Origin: Algoriphagus aquimarinus
Lineage (GTDB): Bacteria; Bacteroidota; Bacteroidia; Cytophagales; Cyclobacteriaceae
Length of the DNA: 64,000 nt
Reading direction: 5' to 3'
NCBI RefSeq assembly: GCF_007997215.1
Contig: NZ_VORW01000015.1
Coordinates: 36,817 to 100,816 of the forward strand
Part shown: positions 23,801-32,355 of the stretch, one piece after another
Layout of the letters: each line of letters opens with the position of its first letter
Numbering within the stretch: the first letter of the stretch is position 1
Made by a program: the position numbers and the translations under genes
Notes under the pieces: generated by a model
The model's input: only the letters and a program-made list of their open reading frames with translations
The model's database searches: none
What the model was told of the DNA's origin: nothing

Positions 23801-26800
23801 GCAGGAATCAAGGCTCCTTCCAAACCGGTAGCGCTTCCCGTAGCTTCAAATGGATTTCCATCATAGTCTCCGCTGGCTCGGGTAACTGTAATTGTTGCAG
23901 CGATCTGATTGATCGCAAAGGCAGTCCAATCACTGGAACCCGCATTGTAGTTTGTGTTACCCGCAAAGTTGGATCTAACGCGATAGGCGCCCGCATCAGT
24001 AGGGGCTCCTGCAATTCCAGCCCAATTACTGCCGTCATATTTTTCGTATTCAAAAGTTACTGATGGACTTAAGGCTCCTTCCAAACCAGTAACAGTACCT
24101 GTAGCTTCAAACGGATTTCCATCATAATCTCCGCCAGCTCGGGTAACTGTTAGTGTAGCATCAATCTTATTGATCACCCCTTCGCTGTTGGTCACATAGT
24201 TGATGTTGTAATTTGCTCCACCATTACCGTCTTCAATTGAAGCACCGATTGCGGTTATCGTCTTGCCCGTGCCTACATTCTCATCATCATAGCTCTGAGT
24301 ACCTTCTGATATCCAAGCATCTGTGCCCTGTAGGACGTCTCCTACAGGTGATAATGATGAACTGTTTGTTCCATCGTAGTCTTTGGTATCCGTCTGTGCG
24401 GTTACATTGACCTCTAGTGCCGTAATTTCAAAATCAGCAGCAGTAAAAACAATGGTATACTTCAATCCTGCATCCAAGTCACCTTGGTTAATGCTATATA
24501 ATCCCGCATTTTCACCCGCTTCTCTACCTAATGAACCAGTAAGTAAAGCTTCAGTGTCTCCATCCTGGAAGCCAGTTGCTGAATAAGTAAGTACCGGATC
24601 TCCTGTTCCAAAGACTTTAGACTGATTTGGAGTTAACGTAATGTCTAATTGAATTGGATCCAAGGTAGTGCCCTCTGAAATATTTGACTCACAACTTACC
24701 CCCTGATCATTTACTGCTCTAAGCTGAACCTGATAAGTGGTACTTGAAGTCAAGCCCTCAATTAGGATAGGACTCGACGTCTGTGAAGGATTAGGGGTAA
24801 TCCAATTTGCTCCATTATCGAGGGTGTACTCATAATTCGAAATGGCAGGTCCACCAAGACTTCCTGAAGTAAAGTCAACAGATAAGAAAGTGACTCCTGG
24901 GGTAATCCCATCAATCGTAGGCGCATCCGAATACACAGTAATGGTTACCGGATCAGCTTGTGTGGTAAGCACCCCGTCGCTTACTGACAATATCACTTGA
25001 GTAACTCCAACAGGATAAGGTCCTGCTGGAATTGCAGTAAAGGTTAAATCATCACCATCCGGATCACTTGAATTATTATTAAAGGCAATTGCTGGTATTG
25101 GTGCCACACAATTTCCCTGCACATTGGCATAAAGATCTTTAGCCTGAGCTATTGGAGGATTATTGCTTGGCGCAATATCAAAAGTAACAGAAGCAGTATT
25201 AGAGTCATCTGTTCCGTCATTGCTTACAAAGGCTATCGTACCTGCATCTGTTCCAACTAAACTCGGTGTAGGTGTAAAAGTGGCAGCATCCAATGCCGTA
25301 TTTAAAGCGGCTAACGTACCAGCTGCTGTGAAGCTTGCTGCCCCATTTCCTGATCCTCCAAATGTGATCCCTGCAGTACCAAGAGTTACTGTTCCTCCAG
25401 TGATGGTAAACGTAATTGTCTGGTCATCTCCATCGGCATCGGCCACTTGAATGTCATCAGCCAGAGCGACATTTACATCATCCTCTGTGACCACTGGTGC
25501 TGTTGGAGGAGTCGCTACTGGAGGAGTCAATACTCTCTTGACCACCTGATCTTGTGCCGGAAGACCTTCATTATTTGAAGCATCAGTTAGGTTAACTGAT
25601 AAGGTAATTGTTCCCAATCCCAAACCAGTTAAATCAATTCCAGTAATTTGATCTGTAGCCGTTATAATTGTTCCTGTATTAGTTACTGGAGTACCCCCTC
25701 CTGAGCTTGTAAAAATATATTCGTAGGTCGTTCCCACTTCTGCTCCAGCAAAAGTAAAGCTTACAGCATCATCGTTATCTGGTGTAATTGGATCTTGGTC
25801 AATGGTTACTGAATAACCCGAGGGTGCTACGTCATCGGCACAGAATTCGAAGTTGTCAACATTGAGGTATTGGAAAGATCCTCCTAAGGTAATGTCAATT
25901 TCATCTACAGATATCACTGAATTGTCAACGCCACCTTCTGTTTTTAAATCCAAAATATAATAGCCACTATTAGCACTGAAATCTGTTGGGAATCCAGATG
26001 CTTTGGAAATAGTATAAACAGTTGCCCCTCCATTTTTACCCACAACAGTGATATTACCATCATTAGTAGGGCTATCACCAGTAGGAATTGAAGAAAGGAA
26101 TAATGCGATTTTTCTAAAATTGATTTCACCTGAATTGGGACGAATCGTATACGTTCCAGTTCCGGTATTTTTCAATACATTTTTGGAGCCATTGATTCCT
26201 ATAGAAGGTGTTTCTGTATAAACTTCGAGGTTTCCAGTAATTGTAAAATCAAATCCTCCATAGCTAAACACCTTAGCTCCAACCGTCTCATCTTCAAAGT
26301 CTTCGACTAGACATGGGCTTACATTATGTACCTGGCCCGAAGTAAAAGCTGCAGTCCCATCTACCCCATTCTCATTTGTAATATCTGTTCCAACTTTAAG
26401 ATCAAGCCGCAGAGTTCCCTCACCAGAAATCCCAGAAATAGGAACCGTATAAGTGGCGTTACTTCCCGTAACTGTCCCAATCGTTCCATTTGCAGTCCCT
26501 GTTTTGGTCAGCGTAAAATCATCAGAACTGACATTTTGAGCTATTTTAGAAAAATCTACTTGGTATTGTACAGAAGTAGCAGTGCTCAATGGAGATCCTA
26601 TCAAATTGATAGCTGTCACTTCTGCCGGATCAGCATCACCTACGACAAATGGCACTCCATAGGTAATTTCATCTAAAATAATATACAAATCAACTCCTTC
26701 AATTCTTACTTCATCTACATTATAAAAATCCGGATTCGATGAAAAAGATTTTAATCCAGCGGTTGAACTATTGAAGTCAATATTTACTGTTGACCCTACT

Positions 26801-27192
26801 TGTAAGCCACCTGAAAAAGCCTTGATTGTTCCCGAAGTTGAAATTCCTGCTAAACCTCGCTCTTGAAGCCATATACTTATAAATTGAAATGAGGAATTAT
26901 CCGCTTTTGAAATCTTCCATCCTTTAATTCCTTCTAATTCGAAATTGGCATCATCAAGCCCAGGACCTCCATCCTTTCCCTCATTAATATCAATACCCAT
27001 GCAATTTACACAGGTCGCAGCAGGGCCTTTTATCACTTCAAATTCCAATTCACCTTCCACATGCGGAGTGCTCAAACCTTGGTTCTCAGTGTAACTGTTA
27101 AAATTAACAGTAGTCTGCGAAAACGAATACGCAGTACTGCAAATGAATAAAAATAGACAAAAAACGAGTTTGAATACTGGACGTTCCATCAT
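20833..27192 (-). CDS. giant T9SS-secreted surface protein with MBG/Ig-like repeats
   Basis: 2119 residues. Signal peptide (FKLVFCLFLFICSTAYSFSQ region). Residues about 25-450 are lectin-like beta domains; 550-850 hold cadherin/Ig-like and Fn3-like modules (ITFTITGGTVTLGTAG, ISNYEYTLDNGANW). About 870-1010 are YDG/MBG-type domains (QSKVFGTGDPVLTYSATGFQ; DTKDYDGTN). Six 87-residue repeats beginning TITVTRAGGDYDGNPF follow, about 1012-1533, plus a diverged seventh starting ITVTGYAGTYDG. Then comes a beta-rich region, and the end is a type A T9SS sorting domain (MFPNPSSSEVNLEVELE, YDAVGRLVYQEEG, LSPGLYTVQM, KRLIKK). It should be exported by the Sec and T9SS routes and anchored or released at the surface, probably in adhesion. 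Upstream, 52 bases away, is a small uncertain gene. Confidence 0.9.
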   Translation of the reverse strand: MMERPVFKLVFCLFLFICSTAYSFSQTTVNFNSYTENQGLSTPHVEGELEFEVIKGPAATCVNCMGIDINEGKDGGPGLDDANFELEGIKGWKISKADNSSFQFISIWLQERGLAGISTSGTIKAFSGGLQVGSTVNIDFNSSTAGLKSFSSNPDFYNVDEVRIEGVDLYIILDEITYGVPFVVGDADPAEVTAINLIGSPLSTATSVQYQVDFSKIAQNVSSDDFTLTKTGTANGTIGTVTGSNATYTVPISGISGEGTLRLDLKVGTDITNENGVDGTAAFTSGQVHNVSPCLVEDFEDETVGAKVFSYGGFDFTITGNLEVYTETPSIGINGSKNVLKNTGTGTYTIRPNSGEINFRKIALFLSSIPTGDSPTNDGNITVVGKNGGATVYTISKASGFPTDFSANSGYYILDLKTEGGVDNSVISVDEIDITLGGSFQYLNVDNFEFCADDVAPSGYSVTIDQDPITPDNDDAVSFTFAGAEVGTTYEYIFTSSGGGTPVTNTGTIITATDQITGIDLTGLGLGTITLSVNLTDASNNEGLPAQDQVVKRVLTPPVATPPTAPVVTEDDVNVALADDIQVADADGDDQTITFTITGGTVTLGTAGITFGGSGNGAASFTAAGTLAALNTALDAATFTPTPSLVGTDAGTIAFVSNDGTDDSNTASVTFDIAPSNNPPIAQAKDLYANVQGNCVAPIPAIAFNNNSSDPDGDDLTFTAIPAGPYPVGVTQVILSVSDGVLTTQADPVTITVYSDAPTIDGITPGVTFLSVDFTSGSLGGPAISNYEYTLDNGANWITPNPSQTSSPILIEGLTSSTTYQVQLRAVNDQGVSCESNISEGTTLDPIQLDITLTPNQSKVFGTGDPVLTYSATGFQDGDTEALLTGSLGREAGENAGLYSINQGDLDAGLKYTIVFTAADFEITALEVNVTAQTDTKDYDGTNSSSLSPVGDVLQGTDAWISEGTQSYDDENVGTGKTITAIGASIEDGNGGANYNINYVTNSEGVINKIDATLTVTRAGGDYDGNPFEATGTVTGLEGALSPSVTFEYEKYDGSNWAGIAGAPTDAGAYRVRSNFAGNTNYNAGSSDWTAFAINQIAATITVTRASGDYDGNPFEATGSATGLEGALIPAVTFEYEQNDGSNWAGISGAPTDAGAYRVRSNFAGNTNYNAGFSDWTAFAINQIAATITVTRASGDYDGNPFVATGSATGLEGDLSPLVTFEYEKYDGSTWAGIAGAPTDAGAYRVRSNFAGNTNYNAGSSDWTAFAINQIAATITVTRAGGDYDGNPFVATGSVTGLEGDLSPPVTFEYQENDGSNWTGISGAPTDAGDYRVRSNFAGNTNYNSGSSDWTAFAINQIAATITVTRAGGDYNGNPFVATGSVTGLEGALSPAVTIEYQEFDGSTWSGIAGAPTDAGAYRVRSNFAGNTNYNAGSSDWTAFAINKIAATITVTRAGGDYDGNPFVATGSVTGLEGDLIPSVTFEYEQNDGSTWSGIAGAPTDAGAYRVRSNFAGNTNYNAGSSDWTAFAINKIDATITVTGYAGTYDGAAHGATGSAKGLAGEILAGLNLGVSFTNVPGGTAYWTFTDVTGNYNDDNDSVVIGITMAPTTITISNALANCDGGQVTLTATVKTVNTGIQSDVNSLGGVVTFKTGGTTIGTVNVASVTDGVFSGTFTISLTPGSPYPISAEFEPVSGNLIRSETTETAQLTVFEAFVSSSIPKNANGNVVIFDGAESSLGLPSSTTLTTTYQPSPYSGLSYQWYERNEGGSFTLISGAEYSTFQIVANGDFVKDYKVELIVDGQCVGNEIFSKVISVEASCGKAGQNNVQVCRIMPNGKRKTMCISANAVEALLAVSPGSYIGSCNVTYRMEEEPELIAVPWNTPLEVINDKIVSQSENWFDSKKIKLTINTESYNALQPGFYEMKVDLQENEWFELEEPITVNVLVADKPLATDIQLSNSILLRNIHNGSLIGDLRTIDPVDDQHTYSIAEHTNFEIRGKSLIWKGTAIPATARITVFSTDRAGQTIERAIELSREPRFGEFKMFPNPSSSEVNLEVELEQSMNVGIRIYDAVGRLVYQEEGVQNGIATYQIAIDHLSPGLYTVQMKTGILVMNKRLIKK
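22594..24159 (-). repeat. six tandem 261-bp repeats inside surface protein gene
   Basis: The DNA block around gatcgcaaaggcagtcca recurs every 261 bases (near 22598, 22859, 23120, 23381, 23642 and 23903), giving exactly 87 codons per unit. Units differ mostly at a few positions (for example Asp/Ala in LEGDL/LEGAL, and the EYEQND/EYEKYD/EYQEND stretch), and many long segments are identical between units. The next MBG-like domain is much more diverged, so the six have been homogenised or expanded recently. Confidence 0.9.
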
Positions 27193-27244
27193 AGTAGTTT
27201 TTAAATAAAAATACCTACTCCAATAAGAGTAGGCACAATGAATT

Positions 27245-27667
27245 CTAATTTCTAAAAGGTAAATTTTCTGAAATACTTATTGTATAATCACTATAGTAAG
27301 AAGAATGATAAGAGTGTGAAATACTGAACAAACACCCTCCAATTGTATCCTGAATCAAATATATAGGCAAAGATGAATTAGGCGTATTTAGAGCAGCAAT
27401 CGCTAAGTAAACCGGCCTTCTACAGCTTAATGGTAGCCGGGGATTTACAGATACATAATTAACTGCAGCAGGCCTTGTATCTAAAGCATAACTGTAGTCT
27501 ATAATCTGATTTTGGTTTGAAAAGGAATGAATTGCTTTTTCAGTTTTTACAAACTGGACTCCACTAACATCTAAAAAATCAGCGCCATAACTCTCGCTAA
27601 TTGCTGTTCGGCTCCCAAGAACCGGCAATTCCAAATCAACTGAGAAGACTCCACACGAAGCAATCAA
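27245..27667 (-). CDS. uncertain small protein upstream of giant surface protein
   Basis: 140 residues from a TTG; no ATG start is available. I recognise no family. The sequence is Ser/Ile/Tyr-rich at its end (SISHSYHSSYYSDYTISISE) with two Cys in the first and last thirds, and no clear signal peptide or membrane helix. It lies on the same strand, 52 bases before the surface protein gene. It may be the 3' part of a decayed gene, a real small exported partner, or a chance frame; I favour one of the first two only slightly because the frame is long in an A+T-rich region. Confidence 0.3.
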   Translation of the reverse strand: MIASCGVFSVDLELPVLGSRTAISESYGADFLDVSGVQFVKTEKAIHSFSNQNQIIDYSYALDTRPAAVNYVSVNPRLPLSCRRPVYLAIAALNTPNSSLPIYLIQDTIGGCLFSISHSYHSSYYSDYTISISENLPFRN

Positions 27668-28175
27668 AATATTAAAAGTTTAAGTTTAAAAATAATATAT
27701 TGAGAATATTCATGACAATAAAGCCATCTCAATAATAAATCAACTCAGATTAAAGTAATAGTTTTATATCTTAAAATTCTTACTAAATGTAATTATCTTC
27801 AAGATTTACCCAAGCAAAATACAGATACACTTCCATATTACCTATACGTATAAACACGTATACTGAATAAATCCTGTGACACCTATATCAATGAATCGCC
27901 GACCCATTTTCTGTTCTTAACGAGGCAGACATTAAAGAAAATCTAGAGACATCACCTACCTCAAAAGCGCGTTGCTATTTGAGAATATAGCACTCTCTTT
28001 CTTACTGTAAAAATTATAATTGAAAAATCAACACATAATTTATCCTGAAAAAGACAGTTTAAATACCCATAATTCAAGAATACAGGCATTTATTTTTAAT
28101 GTTAAATTAAGCATACTATTCATCACTTATAATTAATATCGTTCGCCAAACTATTTTATCATATGGATTTAAATA
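27668..28175. other. gene-free A+T-rich region
   Basis: About 510 bases between the kinase gene end and the small uncertain gene. I see no coding frame, RNA gene or strong hairpin. It probably holds the promoter of the surface-protein transcript. Confidence 0.45.
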
Positions 28176-29849
28176 CTAACTAATTTTATCAGAATTAATC
28201 ATGACCATTTTTTCTCCTAACCATTTATACTGCTGATATTTTTCCTGATAATCTGCCTTCAGTTCTAAGTTCGGAATATAAACTTGGCGAAACCCTGCAC
28301 CCATTGCTTTTATAGCTATTTCCATAGTATTAAAAACACCCGAGGCGACAGCTGCATACATCCCAGCTCCTAAAGCAGGAGTCTGGGTTGATGCTGTGAT
28401 TTTGATGGTTCTCCCCAGCACATCAGCCATAGTCTGCATCACCAAATGTGATTTATGAGCTACACCACCAATTGCGATTACCTCATCAATCCTCAAACCC
28501 TCTTCTTCAAATCGATCAATTATTAGCTTGGAACCAAAACAAAGTGATTCAACCAAACTTCTGAAAATATGCGCAGATGAAGTCCCCATATTCAAGCCGG
28601 CAACAGCCCCTTCCAGAGATTCATCCACATCTGGAGAGCGTCGTCCATTTATCCAATCCAAGGAAACAAGTGTGCAATCCTCTATTGATAATTTGCCTGC
28701 TTCTTCAGATAAAGTAATCAACATGTCATCTTTCATTTCTTGAATCAAATTCTCCTTTGTATGGGAATCTAAAAAATCAGTGTTTTGGATGAGTTGAATA
28801 GAAGGAGTTAAAAGCAATTTACTAAACCAGGCCAACACATCTCCAAAACCTGCCTGTCCAGCTTCAAGACCAATATAACCTGGCAAAACAGAACCATCCA
28901 CTTGTCCGCATATGCCTTTGATCAGCTTTTTACCCATTTCTGCAGTTGAAGCCACCAAAATATCACAGGTAGAAGTACCGATCACTTTTACTAAAGAATG
29001 CTCGACAATCCCTGCTCCCACTGCTCCAGCATGAGCATCAATTGTCCCTACAGCTACCACCGTGTCTTCTGAAAGTCCAAGCTTCAATGCCCATTGCTTG
29101 CTGATTTTACCCGCCACTTCATGGGAGGTATAGGAATGAGTAAACAGGTTTTTGCGAAGATCAGCCAATGAGCTATCGAGTATAGTCAAAAAACTCTCTG
29201 AGGGAAGACCATCCCAGTCTTGATGCCACAATGCCTTATGTCCTGCCGCACATCTGCTTCTTTTCAGTTTTAAAGGATCAATCCCTGTAAGTACCCCAGT
29301 GATGTAATCACAATGCTCCATCCAGGAAAATGCAGCACTTGCCACTTCCTTATCTTTTCTATGAATCGAAAGGATTTTAGACCAGAACCATTCTGAAGAA
29401 TAAATTCCACCAGAATATTTAGTAAAGTCCTCCCCTCCCCAAGTTCTTGACAACTCCGTAATTTCAGCTGCTTCTTTGATTGCTGTATGATCCTTCCAGA
29501 GCACCATCATAGCATTTGGATTCTCTTCAAATCCTGCCTTCATGGCGAGGGACTCACCATTTTTATCAACTGCCATAGGGGATGATCCAGTAGTATCCAC
29601 ACAAATCCCTTTGATCTGGCTCCTTGCTATCCCTGACTCTCGTACTACCTCTGCTATCGAATTTTCCAATCCCTCTAAGTGATCCAAAGGATGTTGTCTG
29701 AACTGATTCTTAGCAGGATCGCAAAATAGACCCTTCGCCCATCTTGGAAAGCTATACACCGAGCTCGCAACGATGTCTCCATTTTCTGTATTTACCAATA
29801 ACGCACGAACAGAGTCGGTTCCGTAGTCCAAACCTATTACATAAGCCAT
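28176..29849 (-). CDS. araB: ribulokinase-like FGGY carbohydrate kinase
   Basis: 557 residues, the usual AraB length. N-terminal FGGY domain starts IGLDYGTDSVRALLV (5-19); the sugar-binding region has VDTTGSSPMAVDKNG and WKDHTA; the C-terminal half has VGTIDAHAGAVGAG with the likely catalytic Asp, then the ATP-site motifs KVIGTSTCD and AIGGVAHKSHLVMQTMADVL. Ribulokinase phosphorylates ribulose to ribulose 5-phosphate. No araA or araD lies nearby; instead it is the last gene of a five-gene operon with a symporter (1-base gap) and a DHDPS-family aldolase, so the true substrate may be another ketose. The identification as AraB subfamily is good; physiological substrate is inference. Confidence 0.85.
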   Translation of the reverse strand: MAYVIGLDYGTDSVRALLVNTENGDIVASSVYSFPRWAKGLFCDPAKNQFRQHPLDHLEGLENSIAEVVRESGIARSQIKGICVDTTGSSPMAVDKNGESLAMKAGFEENPNAMMVLWKDHTAIKEAAEITELSRTWGGEDFTKYSGGIYSSEWFWSKILSIHRKDKEVASAAFSWMEHCDYITGVLTGIDPLKLKRSRCAAGHKALWHQDWDGLPSESFLTILDSSLADLRKNLFTHSYTSHEVAGKISKQWALKLGLSEDTVVAVGTIDAHAGAVGAGIVEHSLVKVIGTSTCDILVASTAEMGKKLIKGICGQVDGSVLPGYIGLEAGQAGFGDVLAWFSKLLLTPSIQLIQNTDFLDSHTKENLIQEMKDDMLITLSEEAGKLSIEDCTLVSLDWINGRRSPDVDESLEGAVAGLNMGTSSAHIFRSLVESLCFGSKLIIDRFEEEGLRIDEVIAIGGVAHKSHLVMQTMADVLGRTIKITASTQTPALGAGMYAAVASGVFNTMEIAIKAMGAGFRQVYIPNLELKADYQEKYQQYKWLGEKMVMINSDKIS

Positions 29850-29850
29850 A

Positions 29851-31383
29851 TTACTTTTCTGATTTTTGGTTTGAAAGAAGACCTGTGAGCAGAAAACCTC
29901 CGATAAAAATAGTAAGCGTCCCCATCACTATAGTCAGATTGGTATGAAGTGTATTTTTAAACCCCTCCAAAGAAGTTCCTGTCAACAAGACTGGCGAAAG
30001 ACTCATCCATCCTATCACTACTACTCCACATAGCACACCGATTGCAGCCGCTTTACTTGGAGCTTTTTTGACTACAAAACCTAATAGAAATAATCCGAGG
30101 ATTCCGCCACTGAAGATCGATGAAAGTGCCCACCATGCTTCCAAAGCACTGGTGACCCCGTTGAACGCCAAACCAACCACAATACTCAATCCGCCCATGA
30201 CGAAAGAGGTGATCAAAAGCACGCGCATGGATTGCTTTTCTGTAGTGTTTTTATTGATATACTTTCGATAATGATCAGATAGAAAAACAGTCGCTGAGCT
30301 ATTGATACTGGTAGAAACTGTACTCATGCCGGCCGCAAAGATTGAGGCTATCAATAAACCTGTAAGTCCTGTAGGAAGCCCTGATACGATGAAGTATGGA
30401 AATACCTTATCCGCATTCTCTGCCAATTGCAACTCAGCCGGTAACAAGTTAGGAAATGCCTGATAATAGGAAAACAAGGCAGTTCCGATGAAGAAAAACA
30501 ATAGCGAAACCGGTACATATAAAAGGCTACCTAACCAGGTGGATCGCACAGCTTCTTTCTCAGTCCTAGCTGTGATATAGCGTTGGATATAGCTTTGATC
30601 AATACCGAAATTCTGAAGGTTAATAAATAGGCCGTAAACCAAAATCATCCAAAAAGTGGATTCCACAAAATTGAATTCGAAACTGCCCAGACTGAACTTA
30701 TCGGCCTCAGCAGCTATGGTAAATACTTCTCCAGGTCCATTGGGCATGGAAAACATAATTACCAAGAGACAAACCACTGCTCCACCTATAAGTACTATTC
30801 CTTGTATGGCATCCGTCCAGATCACCGCTTCAATTCCTCCAAGCATAGCATATACGACCACACTTATTCCTGTACAAATGATAATCCATGGAATACTCCA
30901 TCCAAAAAGTGCATTCATCGGCAAAGCAAGCAGATACATAATCGCTCCCATTCTAGCCAACTGCGTCAGGAGATAACAGATAGAAGCATATGTTCTCGCC
31001 CAAGGGCCAAATCGTGTTTCGAGATAGTAATAGGCTGATTCACTTTTCAGATTTCTGTAAAGAGGCACAAAATACCTGACCGCAACCCAAGCTGCCAATG
31101 GAATAGAAAGACTAAAAACAAAACCGTTCCAATTGGACAAATAGGCATTTCCGGGAAGAGCCAAAAAGCTGATGCTACTTACAAAGGTGGCAAAGATAGA
31201 CATGCCGATAGCCCAACTTGGCAACCTTCCACCACCTGTGGTGTACTCCAAGGCAGTTCTTTTCCGAAAGGAAAATGAAATCCCGAAAACCACTATCCCA
31301 GCCATGTAAACAAGAAAAACTACTAAATCAATTAAAGGTAAATCCATTAATTCTTGGGTATTTTGGGTTGAGGAGAATTTCAC
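29851..31383 (-). CDS. sodium:solute symporter (SSS family)
   Basis: 510 residues, about 13 hydrophobic segments. Family features: GRLPSWAIGMSIFATFVSSI in the first third (the SSS signature GxxLxxxxIGxSxFAt), SIPLAAWVAVRYFVPLYR, and FAAGMSTVSTSINSSATVFL in the sodium-binding region of helix 8. SSS members carry sugars, sialic acid, vitamins or amino acids with sodium. In Bacteroidota, members next to DHDPS-family lyases often carry sialic acid or sugar acids. The start at 31383 lies 21 bases after the aldolase gene, and the kinase gene follows after one base, so it is part of the same operon and presumably brings in the substrate of the pathway. Confidence 0.88.
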   Translation of the reverse strand: MKFSSTQNTQELMDLPLIDLVVFLVYMAGIVVFGISFSFRKRTALEYTTGGGRLPSWAIGMSIFATFVSSISFLALPGNAYLSNWNGFVFSLSIPLAAWVAVRYFVPLYRNLKSESAYYYLETRFGPWARTYASICYLLTQLARMGAIMYLLALPMNALFGWSIPWIIICTGISVVVYAMLGGIEAVIWTDAIQGIVLIGGAVVCLLVIMFSMPNGPGEVFTIAAEADKFSLGSFEFNFVESTFWMILVYGLFINLQNFGIDQSYIQRYITARTEKEAVRSTWLGSLLYVPVSLLFFFIGTALFSYYQAFPNLLPAELQLAENADKVFPYFIVSGLPTGLTGLLIASIFAAGMSTVSTSINSSATVFLSDHYRKYINKNTTEKQSMRVLLITSFVMGGLSIVVGLAFNGVTSALEAWWALSSIFSGGILGLFLLGFVVKKAPSKAAAIGVLCGVVVIGWMSLSPVLLTGTSLEGFKNTLHTNLTIVMGTLTIFIGGFLLTGLLSNQKSEK

Positions 31384-31404
31384 TTCTCCTAAAGAAAATA
31401 AATT

Positions 31405-32352
31405 CTATTCTTTGGCTGAATGCAAAGTAAGATTTGCAGCTATTGCCTCAAAGCGTGATTTTAACTCCTTTACCTCCGAGTCAGAAAAAGGATAGAGTGG
31501 CATAGCAAACTGAGCCTGACATAGTCCTAAAAACGACATCGAAGTTTTCAAACCTTTCATGTAGCTGGACTTATATTGACCTACCTGATAAATATTTCTG
31601 CTGATTTCCATCACACTTGCTTGATAGACCTTCACCTTCTCAAAATTTCTGTTAGCAGCAGCTTCATAAAGTGCCACATACAGCTGGGGAAAAAGATTTG
31701 CGCCACCACAAACTCCTCCAAATCCTCCCATCAGTACAGTTTCTGCCATCATTTCCTCCGGACCTACCATCAATACAAAGTCTGGCTGATTTCTTAATGC
31801 ATGACATAGAGACTGAAAATACACCCCGTGTGCTGAGCTATCCTTCAGGCCAATTATACGCTCATGAGCTGAAAGTTCTATCACTGTATCCACTTCAATT
31901 ACCAGTTTGGTATGTGACGGCATATTGTAAAGGAACATCGGAAGAGAGATCGCGTCAGCCAATTGAAGGTAATAGTGTGTCAATTCCTTTTGATCAATAT
32001 TATTGTAAAAAGGTGGCGCCACTACTACAGCATAGGCTCCAGCATTTGCTGAAAATTCTGCCAAGGCGGTACTTTCTTCAATGGACACATCGGTAACTCC
32101 GACCAATACCGGCACTCTATCGCCAACCTGACTACAGGTCTGCGTGATCAAATCTCTACGAGTTTGATAACTCAAACCAGAAAACTCACCAGTGGTGCCC
32201 AGTATAAAAATGCCATGAACGCCTCCAGCAATCAAGTACTCGATTAGCTTTTCTACACTTTCTGAATCCAGAGATCCATCGGCATGAAGTGGTGTAATCA
32301 TAGGAGGAACAATCCCTCTCAGAGGTTCTTTTGAAGTAGTAAGTAATGTCAT
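31405..32352 (-). CDS. dihydrodipicolinate synthase/N-acetylneuraminate lyase family aldolase
   Basis: 315 residues forming a single TIM barrel. Family motifs: LGTTGEFSGL (GTTGE 52-56, pyruvate carboxylate binding), FLYNMPS with catalytic Tyr142, and GLKDSS with Schiff-base Lys170. The family cleaves or forms 2-keto acids with pyruvate; members include DapA, NanA, KDG and related aldolases or dehydratases. The absence of lysine genes and the symporter and sugar kinase in the same operon point to catabolism of a sugar or sugar acid. The stop overlaps nothing; upstream the DUF3748-like gene ends 3 bases before the ATG. I cannot tell which keto acid is used. Confidence 0.88.
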   Translation of the reverse strand: MTLLTTSKEPLRGIVPPMITPLHADGSLDSESVEKLIEYLIAGGVHGIFILGTTGEFSGLSYQTRRDLITQTCSQVGDRVPVLVGVTDVSIEESTALAEFSANAGAYAVVVAPPFYNNIDQKELTHYYLQLADAISLPMFLYNMPSHTKLVIEVDTVIELSAHERIIGLKDSSAHGVYFQSLCHALRNQPDFVLMVGPEEMMAETVLMGGFGGVCGGANLFPQLYVALYEAAANRNFEKVKVYQASVMEISRNIYQVGQYKSSYMKGLKTSMSFLGLCQAQFAMPLYPFSDSEVKELKSRFEAIAANLTLHSAKE

Positions 32353-32355
32353 AAG

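Noticed and set aside
23644..24063. Long plus-strand open frame antisense to the surface protein repeats
   Set aside because: It is the shadow of the repeated gene on the other strand; its own repeats mirror the 261-bp units and it has no family features.
22594..24159. Tandem repeats that could be taken for a CRISPR-like array
   Set aside because: The period is 261 bases, exactly 87 codons, and the units lie in frame inside a protein of recognised MBG/Ig-type modules; no short repeat-spacer pattern exists.
20833..27192. Two genes fused by an assembly error
   Set aside because: One frame runs without break from signal peptide to T9SS domain, and domain order is normal for such proteins.
28176..29849. 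Xylulokinase or glycerol kinase instead of ribulokinase
   Set aside because: The length of 557 residues and the N-terminal VNTENGDIVASSVYSFPRW region followed by VDTTGSSPMAVD fit AraB better than the about 500-residue XylB or GlpK; the true substrate remains open.
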